The notes under the pieces were generated by a model, which was not told where the DNA came from, did not search any database, and was given only the letters and a program-made list of their open reading frames with translations. The position numbers and the translations under genes were made by a program. Shown here piece after piece: positions 18,668 through 27,684 of a stretch of DNA of 64,000 nt (position 1 is the first letter of the stretch; every line of letters begins with the position of its first letter). The stretch covers positions 583,882 through 647,881 of the forward strand of contig NZ_KE007367.1 in NCBI RefSeq assembly GCF_000400735.1, in the 5' to 3' direction. Origin of the DNA: Acinetobacter tandoii DSM 14970 = CIP 107469 (GTDB taxonomy: Bacteria > Pseudomonadota > Gammaproteobacteria > Pseudomonadales > Moraxellaceae).

Positions 18668-20809
18668 ATGCTGAAATTTCATGATGATGTGATACTGGGT
18701 GCAATTTTTGATATGGATGGAACAATGTTTGATACTGAACGTCTTCGGTTTCAAACATTGAAACAGGCATCTCAAGAACTGATTGGGCAATCATTTTCCA
18801 ATGAATATTTAATGGCATGTTTAGGCTTAAGTGCCAAAACGGCACAAGCTTTGGCACAGGAAACTTATGGAGCAGATATTCCTTATGCTGAAATCCGTAA
18901 ACGTGCCGATGAATTGGAGTTGGAATCTGTACGAAGCTGTGGCGTTCCTATTAAAAAAGGATTGGTTCAAGTTTTGGAACGCTTAAGAAAGTCAGGTTTG
19001 CGTATGGCAGTTGCAACGTCTAGTCGCCGTGCGATTGCTGAAGAATATCTGATTAATGCCAATGTGTATAAGTTCTTTGATGTCGTGGTGTGTGGTGATG
19101 AGGTGGAGAAAGGTAAGCCTCATCCTGAAATTTTTCTGACGGCAGCGGAAAAGCTGAATCTTAACCCTGAACATTGTTTAATGTTTGAAGATTCGGAAAA
19201 TGGCGTGACTTCAGCATTTGAAGCCAAAGGTATTACGGTTTTATTGAAAGATATTAAACCCGCAAATGCCAATATGCGAGCCAAAGCGAATTATTATTAT
19301 CAGTGTATGTATGACTGTTTGGCAGATTTAGATGGTTTTACCGCAAAACAGGATTTGCCACAGTTGCAAGAGCCCTTTCCGCAAACGTTGAATCAATTGA
19401 CTGTGGGTATTCATGGCTTTGGGGCAATTGGTGGTGGTTATTTGGCACAAATCTTGTCGCATTGGGATGGCTACACGCGACCTAAGCGTATCTTAGCTTC
19501 GACGCGCAATGCTTTGTTTTGTGAGGCGGTAAACGCTTTTGGTGGTTACTGCATTCGCTATGGACAAATCTCCTATGATGAGTCAATTCAAAATATGACT
19601 GTGATTGATGCAGATGATGAAGCACAAATGTCGGACATGTATGTTGAATCTAGTTTGATTGCTGTGTGTTTACCTGAAAATGCCTTAGTACATGAAGTAA
19701 AGATGATTGCTAAAGGATTGTATGAGCGCCATACACATCAAGCAGGTCAAGCTAAAGAACCGCTGACCTTTTTGATTATCTTGAACAAGGTCAACGCCAA
19801 ACAACTTTTCCTTGATTATTTACGACAAGCCTTAAATGAATTAACCAGTGTGGCTATTACCGAGCAGATTCTACAACAACATTATTTTTGCGATACCGTA
19901 GTCAACCGTATGGTGTCGAAGCTAAGTCAGAAAAATCTATATCGTCAACTGAAAATTAAATACAACATTTTTAAACAGTTTCAGGAAGAAGTCGAAACTG
20001 AAAATACAGATCTAGATGAAAGTCTTCAGTTGGATTCGACCCAAGAGCATCAAGCTGCTGTGTATATTGAAGATTTGCGCCGTAATTTCCAACCGAGTCA
20101 TATTTTACAGAGTATGGATTTAATTCTGTTTCATGCAGAGTTGGATATGCCAATTTATGTGGAAAACCAAAGCCCTTTACTGAGTAAAATGCGACAAATG
20201 GTTTTGGTCGATGATATTTCCGAGATTCAGTTGATTAAGAACCGTATGTGGAATGGAACCCATGCCATGATGGCGTGGTATGCCAGCCTATTGGGGCATG
20301 AGACGATCGGTATCGCTATGGGGGATGTACAGCTACAGCAGTTTAGTCAGCAACTCTTAGCACAAGTTAAGCAGGGTTTATTGCTGCAACTACCGCATTG
20401 GGAAGCAGACTTAAACCGCTTAGCGCAAAGTTTTATCGACTCTTGTAAATTTGCCTTTAAAGACCCTTGTTCAAGGGTAGCGCGAGATCCTTTACGCAAA
20501 CTGGAGTCAGGCGAACGGGTTTTATCTTCTATTCGGCAGCAAATCTTGAGTGGACAAGCATATGACCAATTGATTGCGGGTGCAGTATTGGGTTATGGCT
20601 ATGCCATTTTGCATGATCAGATAGCTATAGATGATGTGATGAGTACGATGCAAAATGAAGTAGAAAAGATGTTACTTAGCATTCCACAGCAACAAGCGTT
20701 ACTGATGCAATTAAAGCGTGGTTTAGCAGATCTACTTCAGCATCCCGATCAGTTTGATCCTAAACGAATTTCAATTCATTTAAGTGATACATCTGCTGTT
20801 TGTGCATAA
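18668..20809 (+). CDS. mtlD: Bifunctional mannitol-1-phosphate phosphatase/dehydrogenase
   Basis: This 713-residue fusion makes the compatible solute mannitol from fructose-6-phosphate. Residues ~8-225 form a HAD phosphatase (nucleophile motif FDMDGTMFDTE with D15/D17, then VATSSRR and the FEDSENGV acid motif). Residues ~240-700 form a polyol dehydrogenase with the NAD-binding HGFGAIGGGYLA and the catalytic segment LIKNRMWNGTHA. This fusion is the Acinetobacter MtlD described in osmostress work: dehydrogenase reduces F6P to mannitol-1-P, and phosphatase releases mannitol. A GAGGAG ribosome-binding site precedes the ATG. Confidence 0.93.
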   Translation: MLKFHDDVILGAIFDMDGTMFDTERLRFQTLKQASQELIGQSFSNEYLMACLGLSAKTAQALAQETYGADIPYAEIRKRADELELESVRSCGVPIKKGLVQVLERLRKSGLRMAVATSSRRAIAEEYLINANVYKFFDVVVCGDEVEKGKPHPEIFLTAAEKLNLNPEHCLMFEDSENGVTSAFEAKGITVLLKDIKPANANMRAKANYYYQCMYDCLADLDGFTAKQDLPQLQEPFPQTLNQLTVGIHGFGAIGGGYLAQILSHWDGYTRPKRILASTRNALFCEAVNAFGGYCIRYGQISYDESIQNMTVIDADDEAQMSDMYVESSLIAVCLPENALVHEVKMIAKGLYERHTHQAGQAKEPLTFLIILNKVNAKQLFLDYLRQALNELTSVAITEQILQQHYFCDTVVNRMVSKLSQKNLYRQLKIKYNIFKQFQEEVETENTDLDESLQLDSTQEHQAAVYIEDLRRNFQPSHILQSMDLILFHAELDMPIYVENQSPLLSKMRQMVLVDDISEIQLIKNRMWNGTHAMMAWYASLLGHETIGIAMGDVQLQQFSQQLLAQVKQGLLLQLPHWEADLNRLAQSFIDSCKFAFKDPCSRVARDPLRKLESGERVLSSIRQQILSGQAYDQLIAGAVLGYGYAILHDQIAIDDVMSTMQNEVEKMLLSIPQQQALLMQLKRGLADLLQHPDQFDPKRISIHLSDTSAVCA

Positions 20810-20848
20810 TTTGAATCATTTTCAGTACAAGTTGAATATTTATAAACT

Positions 20849-20914
20849 TTGCCTTGCATGAGTCTGGCAAAGAACGTGTTTTAATATCACTTTGCAGTTT
20901 AAAGTGATATTAAA
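20849..20914 (+). terminator. Two consecutive hairpins after mtlD
   Basis: The first hairpin has arms CTTTGCC and GGCAAAG around 12 bases. The second is a perfect 14-bp stem, TTTAATATCACTTT (20880-20893) and its complement (20901-20914), with a seven-base loop. They probably end mtlD transcription. The second stem covers the earliest possible start codons of the next gene, so it may also affect that gene's translation. Confidence 0.6.
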
Positions 20915-20915
20915 C

Positions 20916-21560
20916 GTGTTTTTAGATCACATTCATCATGTTGTTCCCACGATTCACCGTGATTATCCAGAATGGCATCATGGTCGGGAGCTCTATGCAC
21001 TGTGGTATATTGAAATTCAAAATCCAGACTTGATTTTGTATCTTAATCAAGTTCAAGATTATTTCTCCGAATATCTATTATTTCCCAATACACGTCAGTT
21101 TCATATCACACTGTTTATTTGTGGTTTTTTAGCACAAGATCAAGCAATTTTTGATGATGACTTCACGCAACAGCAATTCCAACAACAATATGCAGAGTTG
21201 AAGTTAAGCCGATTAGAAAAATTTAAACTGAAAATAGGTGCTCTGAATAGTTTCAGTAGTGCTTTATATCTAGAGGTTATCGATATTGACTTGGCTTTAG
21301 AAAAAATCAGAGCGCAATGTGCCCAGTTTAGTGATGAAGTTGCGGCATTAAGCTATTACCCGCATATTACCGTGGGTCTATATAACGCTGCGTATCCCAG
21401 CCAAAGTATTTTAGACAAAATGGCTGCATTTCCTGCTCAGCAGTTTGAAATTGACATTAGCCAGATCAAGTTTGGTTATTATCATGCCCAAGTCTTACAA
21501 GGTCCTTTACATACTCTACAGAACATTTCATTAGGTGACGTATGTTGCAACTCATATTAG
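20916..21560 (+). CDS. 2H phosphoesterase, 2'-5' RNA ligase (LigT/CPDase)-like
   Basis: This cytoplasmic protein of about 214 residues has the two HxT motifs of the 2H superfamily, FHITLFICG in the first half and HITVGLYN in the second. These bind and cleave 2',3'-cyclic phosphates. The start is uncertain: TTG at 20892 and GTG at 20904 lie within a long hairpin, so the GTG at 20916 (VFLDHIHHVVP) is used. Its 3' end overlaps cobU by 19 bases, so it is probably co-transcribed with the cobalamin genes, although no role in that pathway is known. Confidence 0.8.
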   Translation: MFLDHIHHVVPTIHRDYPEWHHGRELYALWYIEIQNPDLILYLNQVQDYFSEYLLFPNTRQFHITLFICGFLAQDQAIFDDDFTQQQFQQQYAELKLSRLEKFKLKIGALNSFSSALYLEVIDIDLALEKIRAQCAQFSDEVAALSYYPHITVGLYNAAYPSQSILDKMAAFPAQQFEIDISQIKFGYYHAQVLQGPLHTLQNISLGDVCCNSY

Positions 21561-22063
21561 GGGGTGCTCGTTCAGGTAAAAGTCGTTTGGCTGAACAGAT
21601 TGCACAAGATTCGGGGCTTAAGGTTCACTACGTGGCAACCGCTCAGGCTTTAGATGTTGAAATGCAGCAACGGATTCAACATCATCAATCGCAACGCCCA
21701 TCACATTGGCAACTCAGCGAAGAGCCGTTGTATTTAGCCAATTGTTTGCAGCGTATAGATGCGCCAGAACAACTGATCTTAGTGGATTGTCTGACTTTAT
21801 GGATGACCAATCTCTTATTGGCAGATGATCAAAACTTATTGGCACATCAGATGCAAAAATTACTCGAAGTTTTACCGACTTTATCTTCCACAATTATTCT
21901 TGTGAGTAATGAAACTGGTTTAGGCGTTGTGCCTATGGGGGAACTGAGCCGTAAGTTTGTGGATGAATCTGGGCGACTTCATCAACAACTGGCTCAACTT
22001 GCCGATAAGGTACAGTTTTGTATGGCGGGATTATCAATGCAATTAAAAGGAGACAAATCATGA
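21542..22063 (+). CDS. cobU: Adenosylcobinamide kinase/guanylyltransferase
   Basis: This 173-residue bifunctional enzyme phosphorylates adenosylcobinamide and then adds GMP to give adenosylcobinamide-GDP. The P-loop LILGGARSGKSRLAEQ at the N-terminus, HYVATAQALD, the HHQSQRP motif and LVDCLTLWMTNLL are all typical. An AGGTGA site precedes the ATG. It is first of cobU-cobT-cobC-cobS, which overlap or nearly touch. No genes for corrin-ring synthesis lie in this window, so salvage of imported cobinamide is likely here. Confidence 0.95.
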   Translation: MLQLILGGARSGKSRLAEQIAQDSGLKVHYVATAQALDVEMQQRIQHHQSQRPSHWQLSEEPLYLANCLQRIDAPEQLILVDCLTLWMTNLLLADDQNLLAHQMQKLLEVLPTLSSTIILVSNETGLGVVPMGELSRKFVDESGRLHQQLAQLADKVQFCMAGLSMQLKGDKS

Positions 22064-23112
22064 GCTGGTGGTTAGAGGCGTGTCAACAACCGAATGATGC
22101 AGCAAAACAACGTGCAGAAGCGCGCCAATTACAACTCACCAAGCCTACTGGTTCTTTGTCTGAGTTAGAACATATCGCAATTTTATTAGCAAGTTTGCAG
22201 AATAAAGATCAACCCAATATTCAAGCACCGTGGATTAGTATTTTTGCTGGTGATCATGGGGTGATGGAAGAAAATATTTCGGCATATCCTCAAGCAGTGA
22301 CCCGTCAAATGTTACTGAATTTCACCACGGGTGGTGCCTGTATTAGTGTCATTGCCAAAGAGTATGCCGCAACTTTACAAGTGATTGATTGCGGTACGGT
22401 GGGTGATGCTTATCAATATCCGAATGTAGAGACGCATTGTATTGCCCCAGGTACAGCCAATTTTGCTCAACAGCTTGCAATGACGGAAGCACAGTGCATT
22501 TCGGCTATGGAATTGGGTCAGCAAAGTGTAGAGCGTGCCGTACAGGAACATGCTTCTATTTATGTGGCGGGTGAAATGGGCATTGGTAATACCTGTTCGG
22601 CTTCTGCTTTGGCATGTATGTTACTCAATGAAGCGGCAGAACAACTTACAGGTGTCGGTACAGGCATTCGTGCAGAACAGTTAGCACATAAAAAACAAGT
22701 GATTGATCGTGCTGTGGCATTACATCGTGAATATGTGCAGCAGGATGCCTTTAAAGCACTTTGTGCAGTAGGTGGTTTAGAAATTGCCGCGATGGTCGGT
22801 GCATATATCCGTTGTGCGCAATTAGGTCTACCAATGGTTGTTGATGGCTTTATTAGTACGGCTGCTGCACTGGTTGCAGTCAAACTGAATCCTGCGGTAC
22901 GTGAATGGATGCTGTTTGGGCATCAATCTGCTGAATATGGACATCAGCGTTTATTGCAAGAGTTAAATGCAGAGCCAATTTTAAAGTTAAATTTACGCTT
23001 GGGTGAAGCCAGTGGTGCAGGTGCAGCACTTGGGATTATTAAATTGGCATGCCATTTACATAATCAAATGGCGACATTTGCAGAAGCCGCCGTGATTGGT
23101 GAGAAAATTTAG
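22060..23112 (+). CDS. cobT: Nicotinate-nucleotide-DMB phosphoribosyltransferase
   Basis: This ~350-residue enzyme activates the lower-ligand base by forming alpha-ribazole phosphate from nicotinate mononucleotide. The motifs KPTGSLSELEHIA, IFAGDHGVMEENISAYP, FTTGGACISV and GEMGIGNTCSASAL are conserved. The ATG overlaps the cobU stop (ATGA) and has an AGGAG site. The longer upstream frame lacks these features and was not used. Confidence 0.96.
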   Translation: MSWWLEACQQPNDAAKQRAEARQLQLTKPTGSLSELEHIAILLASLQNKDQPNIQAPWISIFAGDHGVMEENISAYPQAVTRQMLLNFTTGGACISVIAKEYAATLQVIDCGTVGDAYQYPNVETHCIAPGTANFAQQLAMTEAQCISAMELGQQSVERAVQEHASIYVAGEMGIGNTCSASALACMLLNEAAEQLTGVGTGIRAEQLAHKKQVIDRAVALHREYVQQDAFKALCAVGGLEIAAMVGAYIRCAQLGLPMVVDGFISTAAALVAVKLNPAVREWMLFGHQSAEYGHQRLLQELNAEPILKLNLRLGEASGAGAALGIIKLACHLHNQMATFAEAAVIGEKI

Positions 23113-23122
23113 GAAATCTGCT

Positions 23123-23728
23123 ATGCATTTAAAGATTGATCTACTACGACATGGCGAAAGTGAACTGAGTCATACGCTGCGCGGTTCACTGGATGATGCT
23201 TTGACAGCTAAGGGGTGGCAACAAATGCTGAGCAGTATAGATCAATCTCAAACTCTGCCTCAGCAATGGGATGTAGTCTTTTCCTCACCCTTGCAGCGTT
23301 GTTCTATGTTCGCGGAACACTGTGTAAAAGAGCGGGATATACCGCTTATTTTAGATAAAAACCTGCAAGAAATGCATTTTGGCGATTGGGAAGGACAGTC
23401 GATACAACAGTTATATGAACAATTTCCTGAAACTTTGGCAGATTTCTGGCAAAAACCAACGCAGACTACACTTCCCAATGCGGAAACTATGCATCAGTTT
23501 CATCTCCGAGTCAGTACAGCGATGTCGAACATACAGCAGCAGATGCAGCTCAATGGTTGGCAATCGGCATTGATGGTCACACATGGTGGCGTAATTAAAC
23601 TGTTAAAATGTATGGTGTTACGGCAACCCTTGGATGATGTGTTGAAAATGTCGGCTGAATTGGGGCAACTCAATTCTTTTCATTGGGATGCGGCTACACA
23701 GATGTTGGCTTTAAGGGAGTTAATATGA
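23123..23728 (+). CDS. cobC: Histidine phosphatase, probable alpha-ribazole phosphatase
   Basis: This ~201-residue protein of the phosphoglycerate-mutase-like branch has catalytic RHGESE near the N-terminus, the phosphate-binding SSPLQRC and the second histidine in VTHGGVIKL. Placement between cobT and cobS makes dephosphorylation of alpha-ribazole-5'-phosphate (or adenosylcobalamin phosphate) the likely job. The start at 23123 was chosen for family length, after a GGAAA site. It overlaps cobS by four bases. Confidence 0.88.
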   Translation: MHLKIDLLRHGESELSHTLRGSLDDALTAKGWQQMLSSIDQSQTLPQQWDVVFSSPLQRCSMFAEHCVKERDIPLILDKNLQEMHFGDWEGQSIQQLYEQFPETLADFWQKPTQTTLPNAETMHQFHLRVSTAMSNIQQQMQLNGWQSALMVTHGGVIKLLKCMVLRQPLDDVLKMSAELGQLNSFHWDAATQMLALRELI

Positions 23729-24483
23729 CTCCATTTCTGATTGCTTTACAGTTCTTGACTACGTTACGAATTCAACTTAAAGAAATGCCGACGGCTGAGC
23801 AGAATGCAAACTCGATTTTATTTTATCCTTTAGTTGGTCTGATCATCGGGTTGATCTTATATACAGTGGCTTTATTACTGTCTGGATTGCCTACAGTTCT
23901 ACTCTCAAGTTTAATTCTGGTGCTTTGGATTTGGTTGACGGGTGGTTTACATCTCGATGGGTTGGCGGATACTGCTGATGCATGGGTCGGAGGTTTTGGA
24001 GACAAGGAGCGCACACTACGTATTATGAAAGACCCGAGTTGTGGACCAATTGGGGTTTTAAGTTTAATTATTGTCTGTGTCTTAAAATGGGCTGCCTTGT
24101 ATGTATTGCTAGAACAGAAAGCAGCACTGGCTTTATTACTGTTTCCATTACTTGCACGAATTTCGCCTTTGGCTTTATTTGTGAGCACACCATATGTCCG
24201 TTCCAATGGATTAGGTTCGAGTATTGCAGCGCATTTGCCTAAGCGCCGTGTATATGGCGTGATTGCACTCAGTTTGAGTCTAGTCTTGTATTTTTACGGT
24301 ATAGGCTTACTTACAGGACTGGCATGGGTACTAACATTCTTTTATTTGCGCGCTAAGTTCCTGCAACGTCTTGGAGGCATTACAGGAGATACCATTGGTG
24401 CGAGTATTGAGTTAAGTGAAATAATCTGCTTGTTGATATTTGTGATCGGTCTGAATTATTTGCCGATGACGACCTTATTTTAA
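23725..24483 (+). CDS. cobS: Adenosylcobinamide-GDP ribazoletransferase
   Basis: This ~252-residue integral membrane cobalamin synthase joins adenosylcobinamide-GDP and alpha-ribazole. The family motif WLTGGLHLDGLADTADAWVGG with acidic metal ligands is present, followed by RTLRIMKDPSCGPIGVLSL. Six or more membrane helices are visible. AAGGGAG precedes the ATG, which overlaps the cobC stop. It is the last cobalamin gene. Confidence 0.95.
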   Translation: MTPFLIALQFLTTLRIQLKEMPTAEQNANSILFYPLVGLIIGLILYTVALLLSGLPTVLLSSLILVLWIWLTGGLHLDGLADTADAWVGGFGDKERTLRIMKDPSCGPIGVLSLIIVCVLKWAALYVLLEQKAALALLLFPLLARISPLALFVSTPYVRSNGLGSSIAAHLPKRRVYGVIALSLSLVLYFYGIGLLTGLAWVLTFFYLRAKFLQRLGGITGDTIGASIELSEIICLLIFVIGLNYLPMTTLF

Positions 24484-24499
24484 GTTTTTAACCCACTCA

Positions 24500-25195
24500 T
24501 TAGCCTAAGCAACGTAATACCAGATGAATTAAGCTCGGGCCGAGGATCACCATAAATACACCTGCTAAAACCATAGTTAGGGAAGCAATCACACCTTCTT
24601 CATGATGACGCATGAATGCTTTACTGGTACCAAAGCCATGTGCTGCATTGCCTAGCGAAGCACCTTGTGCAAAGGCGGAGTTCAGTTTTAACAGCAGTAG
24701 TACAGTGTCTCCCAAAAGTACGCCCGCAATCCCTGTAATCATGGTAAATAAAATCACCAGTTCGACTGAACCGCCAATATGTGCGGTGAGTTCCATCGCA
24801 AAGGGGGTAGAAATTGAGCGTGACATGAGGCTGTAGGTGGTTTGGCTATCAAAATGAAACAGTTTTGCTAAATAAAAGGCACTTATTACACCAGCACTCA
24901 TTCCAATCACAATCCCCAGAGCAATAGAAAACAGATGTTTGCGAATCAGTTGATGATATTCATAGATAGGGATGGCAAAGGCGATGGTTGCAGGTCCAAG
25001 CATCCAAACAATCCAGTGGTTATCGAGCATGTAGGTGTCATAGGAGATATGGAAACCCAACAAGATTAAAATCAGCACAAAAGGAACGAGCATGGCAGGG
25101 GACAGCAGCATATAGGGATAACGACGATAGAGTTTTTTCGCCAAGATGTACCCGATAATGGTTGCAATGAAACACAATAGCGCCGTGATGTTCAT
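24500..25195 (-). CDS. CidB/LrgB family membrane protein
   Basis: This 231-residue inner-membrane protein has about seven hydrophobic segments. The family features include the SRSISTPFAMELTAHIGGS motif and a C-terminal stretch with AHGFGTSKAF. Paired with a CidA/LrgA-type partner, such proteins influence murein hydrolase activity and export of small carboxylates. The start overlaps the end of the partner gene by four bases. Confidence 0.9.
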   Translation of the reverse strand: MNITALLCFIATIIGYILAKKLYRRYPYMLLSPAMLVPFVLILILLGFHISYDTYMLDNHWIVWMLGPATIAFAIPIYEYHQLIRKHLFSIALGIVIGMSAGVISAFYLAKLFHFDSQTTYSLMSRSISTPFAMELTAHIGGSVELVILFTMITGIAGVLLGDTVLLLLKLNSAFAQGASLGNAAHGFGTSKAFMRHHEEGVIASLTMVLAGVFMVILGPSLIHLVLRCLG

Positions 25196-25626
25196 GAGTG
25201 TGCTTCCACTTTAGTCTGACGATGATTTTGCTTTTGCTGTAGTTTACGTTCGAGCTTAAAACCAAAGTGCACGCTGTAGGCGGTCATTACCATAACGCAG
25301 AGAGTGCCCAATACAACTGCAAGAATGAGCTGCCAGCCTTGTGTGAGAAAGAGTTGTTTATATTTGACTAAGCCCACGACACAGGGAATAAACATCAACA
25401 CCAATTCGGCAAGAATGAAATCTGCCCCTGATTTAATCCACACCAATTTCATGATGCCTGACATCAGGGCAAATAGAAGCAGAATAAGTCCAATCACGCC
25501 TGCAGAAATTGGAAGATGAAAGAATTGCTGAATAAAGGAACCGATCCACCAGAGTCCAATTAAAAATAGCAATTGAGCGGTGACTTTTAGGAGATTGTGA
25601 ATTTTTGATGCATAAGGAGAGGACAT
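25192..25626 (-). CDS. CidA/LrgA family holin-like protein
   Basis: This ~144-residue protein has four membrane helices and the conserved cores LPISAGVIGLILLLF and GADFILAELVLMFIPCVVGLVKY. It belongs to the holin-like CidA/LrgA family, and the charged C-terminal tail is usual. The ATG at 25626 gives the normal N-terminus. It is operonic with the LrgB-type gene and divergent from a LysR regulator, the usual cidR-cidAB layout. Confidence 0.88.
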   Translation of the reverse strand: MSSPYASKIHNLLKVTAQLLFLIGLWWIGSFIQQFFHLPISAGVIGLILLLFALMSGIMKLVWIKSGADFILAELVLMFIPCVVGLVKYKQLFLTQGWQLILAVVLGTLCVMVMTAYSVHFGFKLERKLQQKQNHRQTKVEAHS

Positions 25627-25727
25627 GATACAAACAGGTTTAAACAACATGAAGGTATTTTAAAATTGACCTGTTGCATGAATTATGAATAATAAAATAA
25701 TAATTATGCAAATATGGAATATTGGGT

Positions 25728-26627
25728 GTGGATATTAAAAGTCTACTAGTTTTTGTCACTCTTGTTGAAACTCAGAGTTTCACTTTAGCCGCTGAACAGC
25801 TAAATTTAACTCAACCGACCATTAGTAAAGCGATGCGCAGTCTAGAAGAGCAATTAGGCGTTATGTTGCTGCATAAAGGGGAGGCAGGACGCAAACGCGG
25901 CGTAGCTTTGACCTATGTGGGACAACAAGTGTATGAACACGCTTTAATTATTCTGAATGAACAGCAACGTATTTTTGATACGGTGACACAAGTCAGAGGT
26001 TTAAAGAAAGGTAAGCTGACGATTGGTCTACCACCTTTGGCAGCTATGATGCTGAGTACCGTGATTGCCAAATTTCATAGTCAATATCCGCATATCGAGT
26101 TGAACTTTTTGGAAGTCGGGGCGACAGGTATTGAGGAGGCTATTTTACGTAAAGAGGTTGATGCTGGGGTGGTGATGGGAGAGCTAAAACCTTTACTGAG
26201 TGGATTTGAGATTATCAACTCACCGATTTGTCTACTGGCAAAGAAAAGCTCACATTGGCGTAAAAAACAAGAAATTAAACTGATTGAACTCAAGGAGGAA
26301 TCTTTTTTACTGTACGCCAATACATTTACGCTAAACAACGTGATTATTCAGGCGGCGCAGTCTGTAGGTTTTGAGCCCAAAGTGGCATGTCGGAGTAGTC
26401 AATGGGACTTTATTGCCAAGCTGGTGGAGTCGAATGTGGGAATAGCCTTACTTCCTCAAGCCTATTGTGAACGGCTGAATGCTGAAGAGTTTCATATTGC
26501 TTTACTGACAGAACCGAAGATCAATTGGAACTTAAAAATGGCATGGAACAGTACTGTTGCAATGACACCAGCAACACGAGCTTGGTTGAATATTATTGAA
26601 AATAATCTGGAAAGTATTCATTTTTAG
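25728..26627 (+). CDS. LysR-family regulator, CidR-like
   Basis: This ~299-residue regulator has the N-terminal winged HTH (SLLVFVTLVETQSFTLAAEQLNLTQPTISKAM) and a full effector domain. It is divergent from the cidA-like gene with about 100 bases between them, so it very likely controls that operon, as CidR does with carboxylate signals in Bacillus and Staphylococcus. The start may be GTG at 25728 or TTG at 25722; neither has a clear ribosome-binding site. Confidence 0.87.
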   Translation: MDIKSLLVFVTLVETQSFTLAAEQLNLTQPTISKAMRSLEEQLGVMLLHKGEAGRKRGVALTYVGQQVYEHALIILNEQQRIFDTVTQVRGLKKGKLTIGLPPLAAMMLSTVIAKFHSQYPHIELNFLEVGATGIEEAILRKEVDAGVVMGELKPLLSGFEIINSPICLLAKKSSHWRKKQEIKLIELKEESFLLYANTFTLNNVIIQAAQSVGFEPKVACRSSQWDFIAKLVESNVGIALLPQAYCERLNAEEFHIALLTEPKINWNLKMAWNSTVAMTPATRAWLNIIENNLESIHF

Positions 26628-26842
26628 TTGAAGAAAAAAACTATATCAATTATGTCCCAATCTAGAATCCGTATATTTATTGGTTAAAATGATTCTAGGG
26701 AATGTATGTCAAAGATTATTCATTATCACCTCAAACGAATTTGAAAGGTGGGTTTGCATAAAATTTACACAAAATTGCTCTTGAATAATTTATAAATAAA
26801 CATATTATAAAAACATATATTGTTTTAAGTGGAACGCAGAAA

Positions 26843-27256
26843 ATGCATGACTATCTAACCGCTTTTATCGGTGGAACACTACTGGGTGTATCCGCCGTGG
26901 GTTATTTGTGGGTCAATGGTCGTATTGCAGGAATTAGCGGCCTAATTTCACAAGTCCTTAGCCCTAAAACCTTATTCAGTACACCTGCACTTTGGTTCTT
27001 ATTAGGCTTAATGATCGTGCCATTTGCCTACGGGGCATTTACACAACCACAGATTCAAATTAAGAGTTCACCGTTCATTATGATTTTAGCGGGTTTACTG
27101 GTTGGTTTTGGTACGCGACTCGGTTCTGGATGTACCAGTGGTCACGGTATTTGTGGGATTAGCCGTTTATCGAAACGATCACTCATTGCAACAGCAACCT
27201 TTATGCTTGCTGGCGCCGTGACAGTGTTCGTAATGCGTCATATTTTGGGAGCATAA
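26843..27256 (+). CDS. YeeE/YedE-family sulfur transporter, first half
   Basis: This 137-residue membrane protein has four helices and the family motif GFGTRLGSGCTSGHGICGISR, whose cysteines are thought to pass sulfur species. The next gene encodes the second half, so the two probably form a split version of the single YeeE (TsuA) protein, as in PmpAB pairs. Genes follow at 2 and -7 bases. Confidence 0.9.
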   Translation: MHDYLTAFIGGTLLGVSAVGYLWVNGRIAGISGLISQVLSPKTLFSTPALWFLLGLMIVPFAYGAFTQPQIQIKSSPFIMILAGLLVGFGTRLGSGCTSGHGICGISRLSKRSLIATATFMLAGAVTVFVMRHILGA

Positions 27257-27258
27257 AC

Positions 27259-27684
27259 ATGAAAAATATATTTGCCTTTATTTTTGGTGGTTTATTTGCC
27301 ACAGGTTTAATGTTCTCAGGCATGGCTAATCCAGAAAAAATACTGAATTTTCTTGATATTTTTGGTAGTTGGGATGCAAGTCTGGCATTTGTGATGATGG
27401 GTGCAATTGCAGTGGCATTTATTCCATTTCAAATATTATCCAAACAGAAAGCACCTAAAACAGTGTTTAAAGAACCAATTGAGCTACCTAAGAATACACA
27501 GATTGACACTCGATTAGTTCTTGGAAGTGCTATTTTCGGTATTGGTTGGGGCTTAGCAGGTATTTGTCCTGGACCAAGTCTTACTTTAATTGGTTTAGGG
27601 CACTATCAAGCGCTTTATTTTATTTTTGCTATGATCATTGGTGTATTTATATTCAATAAAACGATGGGAGCTAAATCATGTTGA
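27259..27684 (+). CDS. YeeE/YedE-family sulfur transporter, second half
   Basis: This 141-residue membrane protein has four helices. It contains the companion motif GIGWGLAGICPGPSLTLIGLG, typical of the C-terminal half of YeeE-type transporters. The start lies two bases after the first half and the end overlaps the MBL hydrolase gene, so the three are one transcript, probably handling thiosulfate or sulfide-derived sulfur. Confidence 0.9.
   Translation: MKNIFAFIFGGLFATGLMFSGMANPEKILNFLDIFGSWDASLAFVMMGAIAVAFIPFQILSKQKAPKTVFKEPIELPKNTQIDTRLVLGSAIFGIGWGLAGICPGPSLTLIGLGHYQALYFIFAMIIGVFIFNKTMGAKSC

Noticed and set aside
20810..20915. Possible cobalamin riboswitch before the cob genes
   Set aside because: The leader is under 110 bases with no B12-box-like sequence. 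The two hairpins present are simple stems that fit transcription ends.
26663..26698. CTAGAATC/GATTCTAG inverted repeat after the LysR gene as a terminator
   Set aside because: The arms are only 8 bp with a loop over 20 bases and no T tract; support is too weak to list as a feature.
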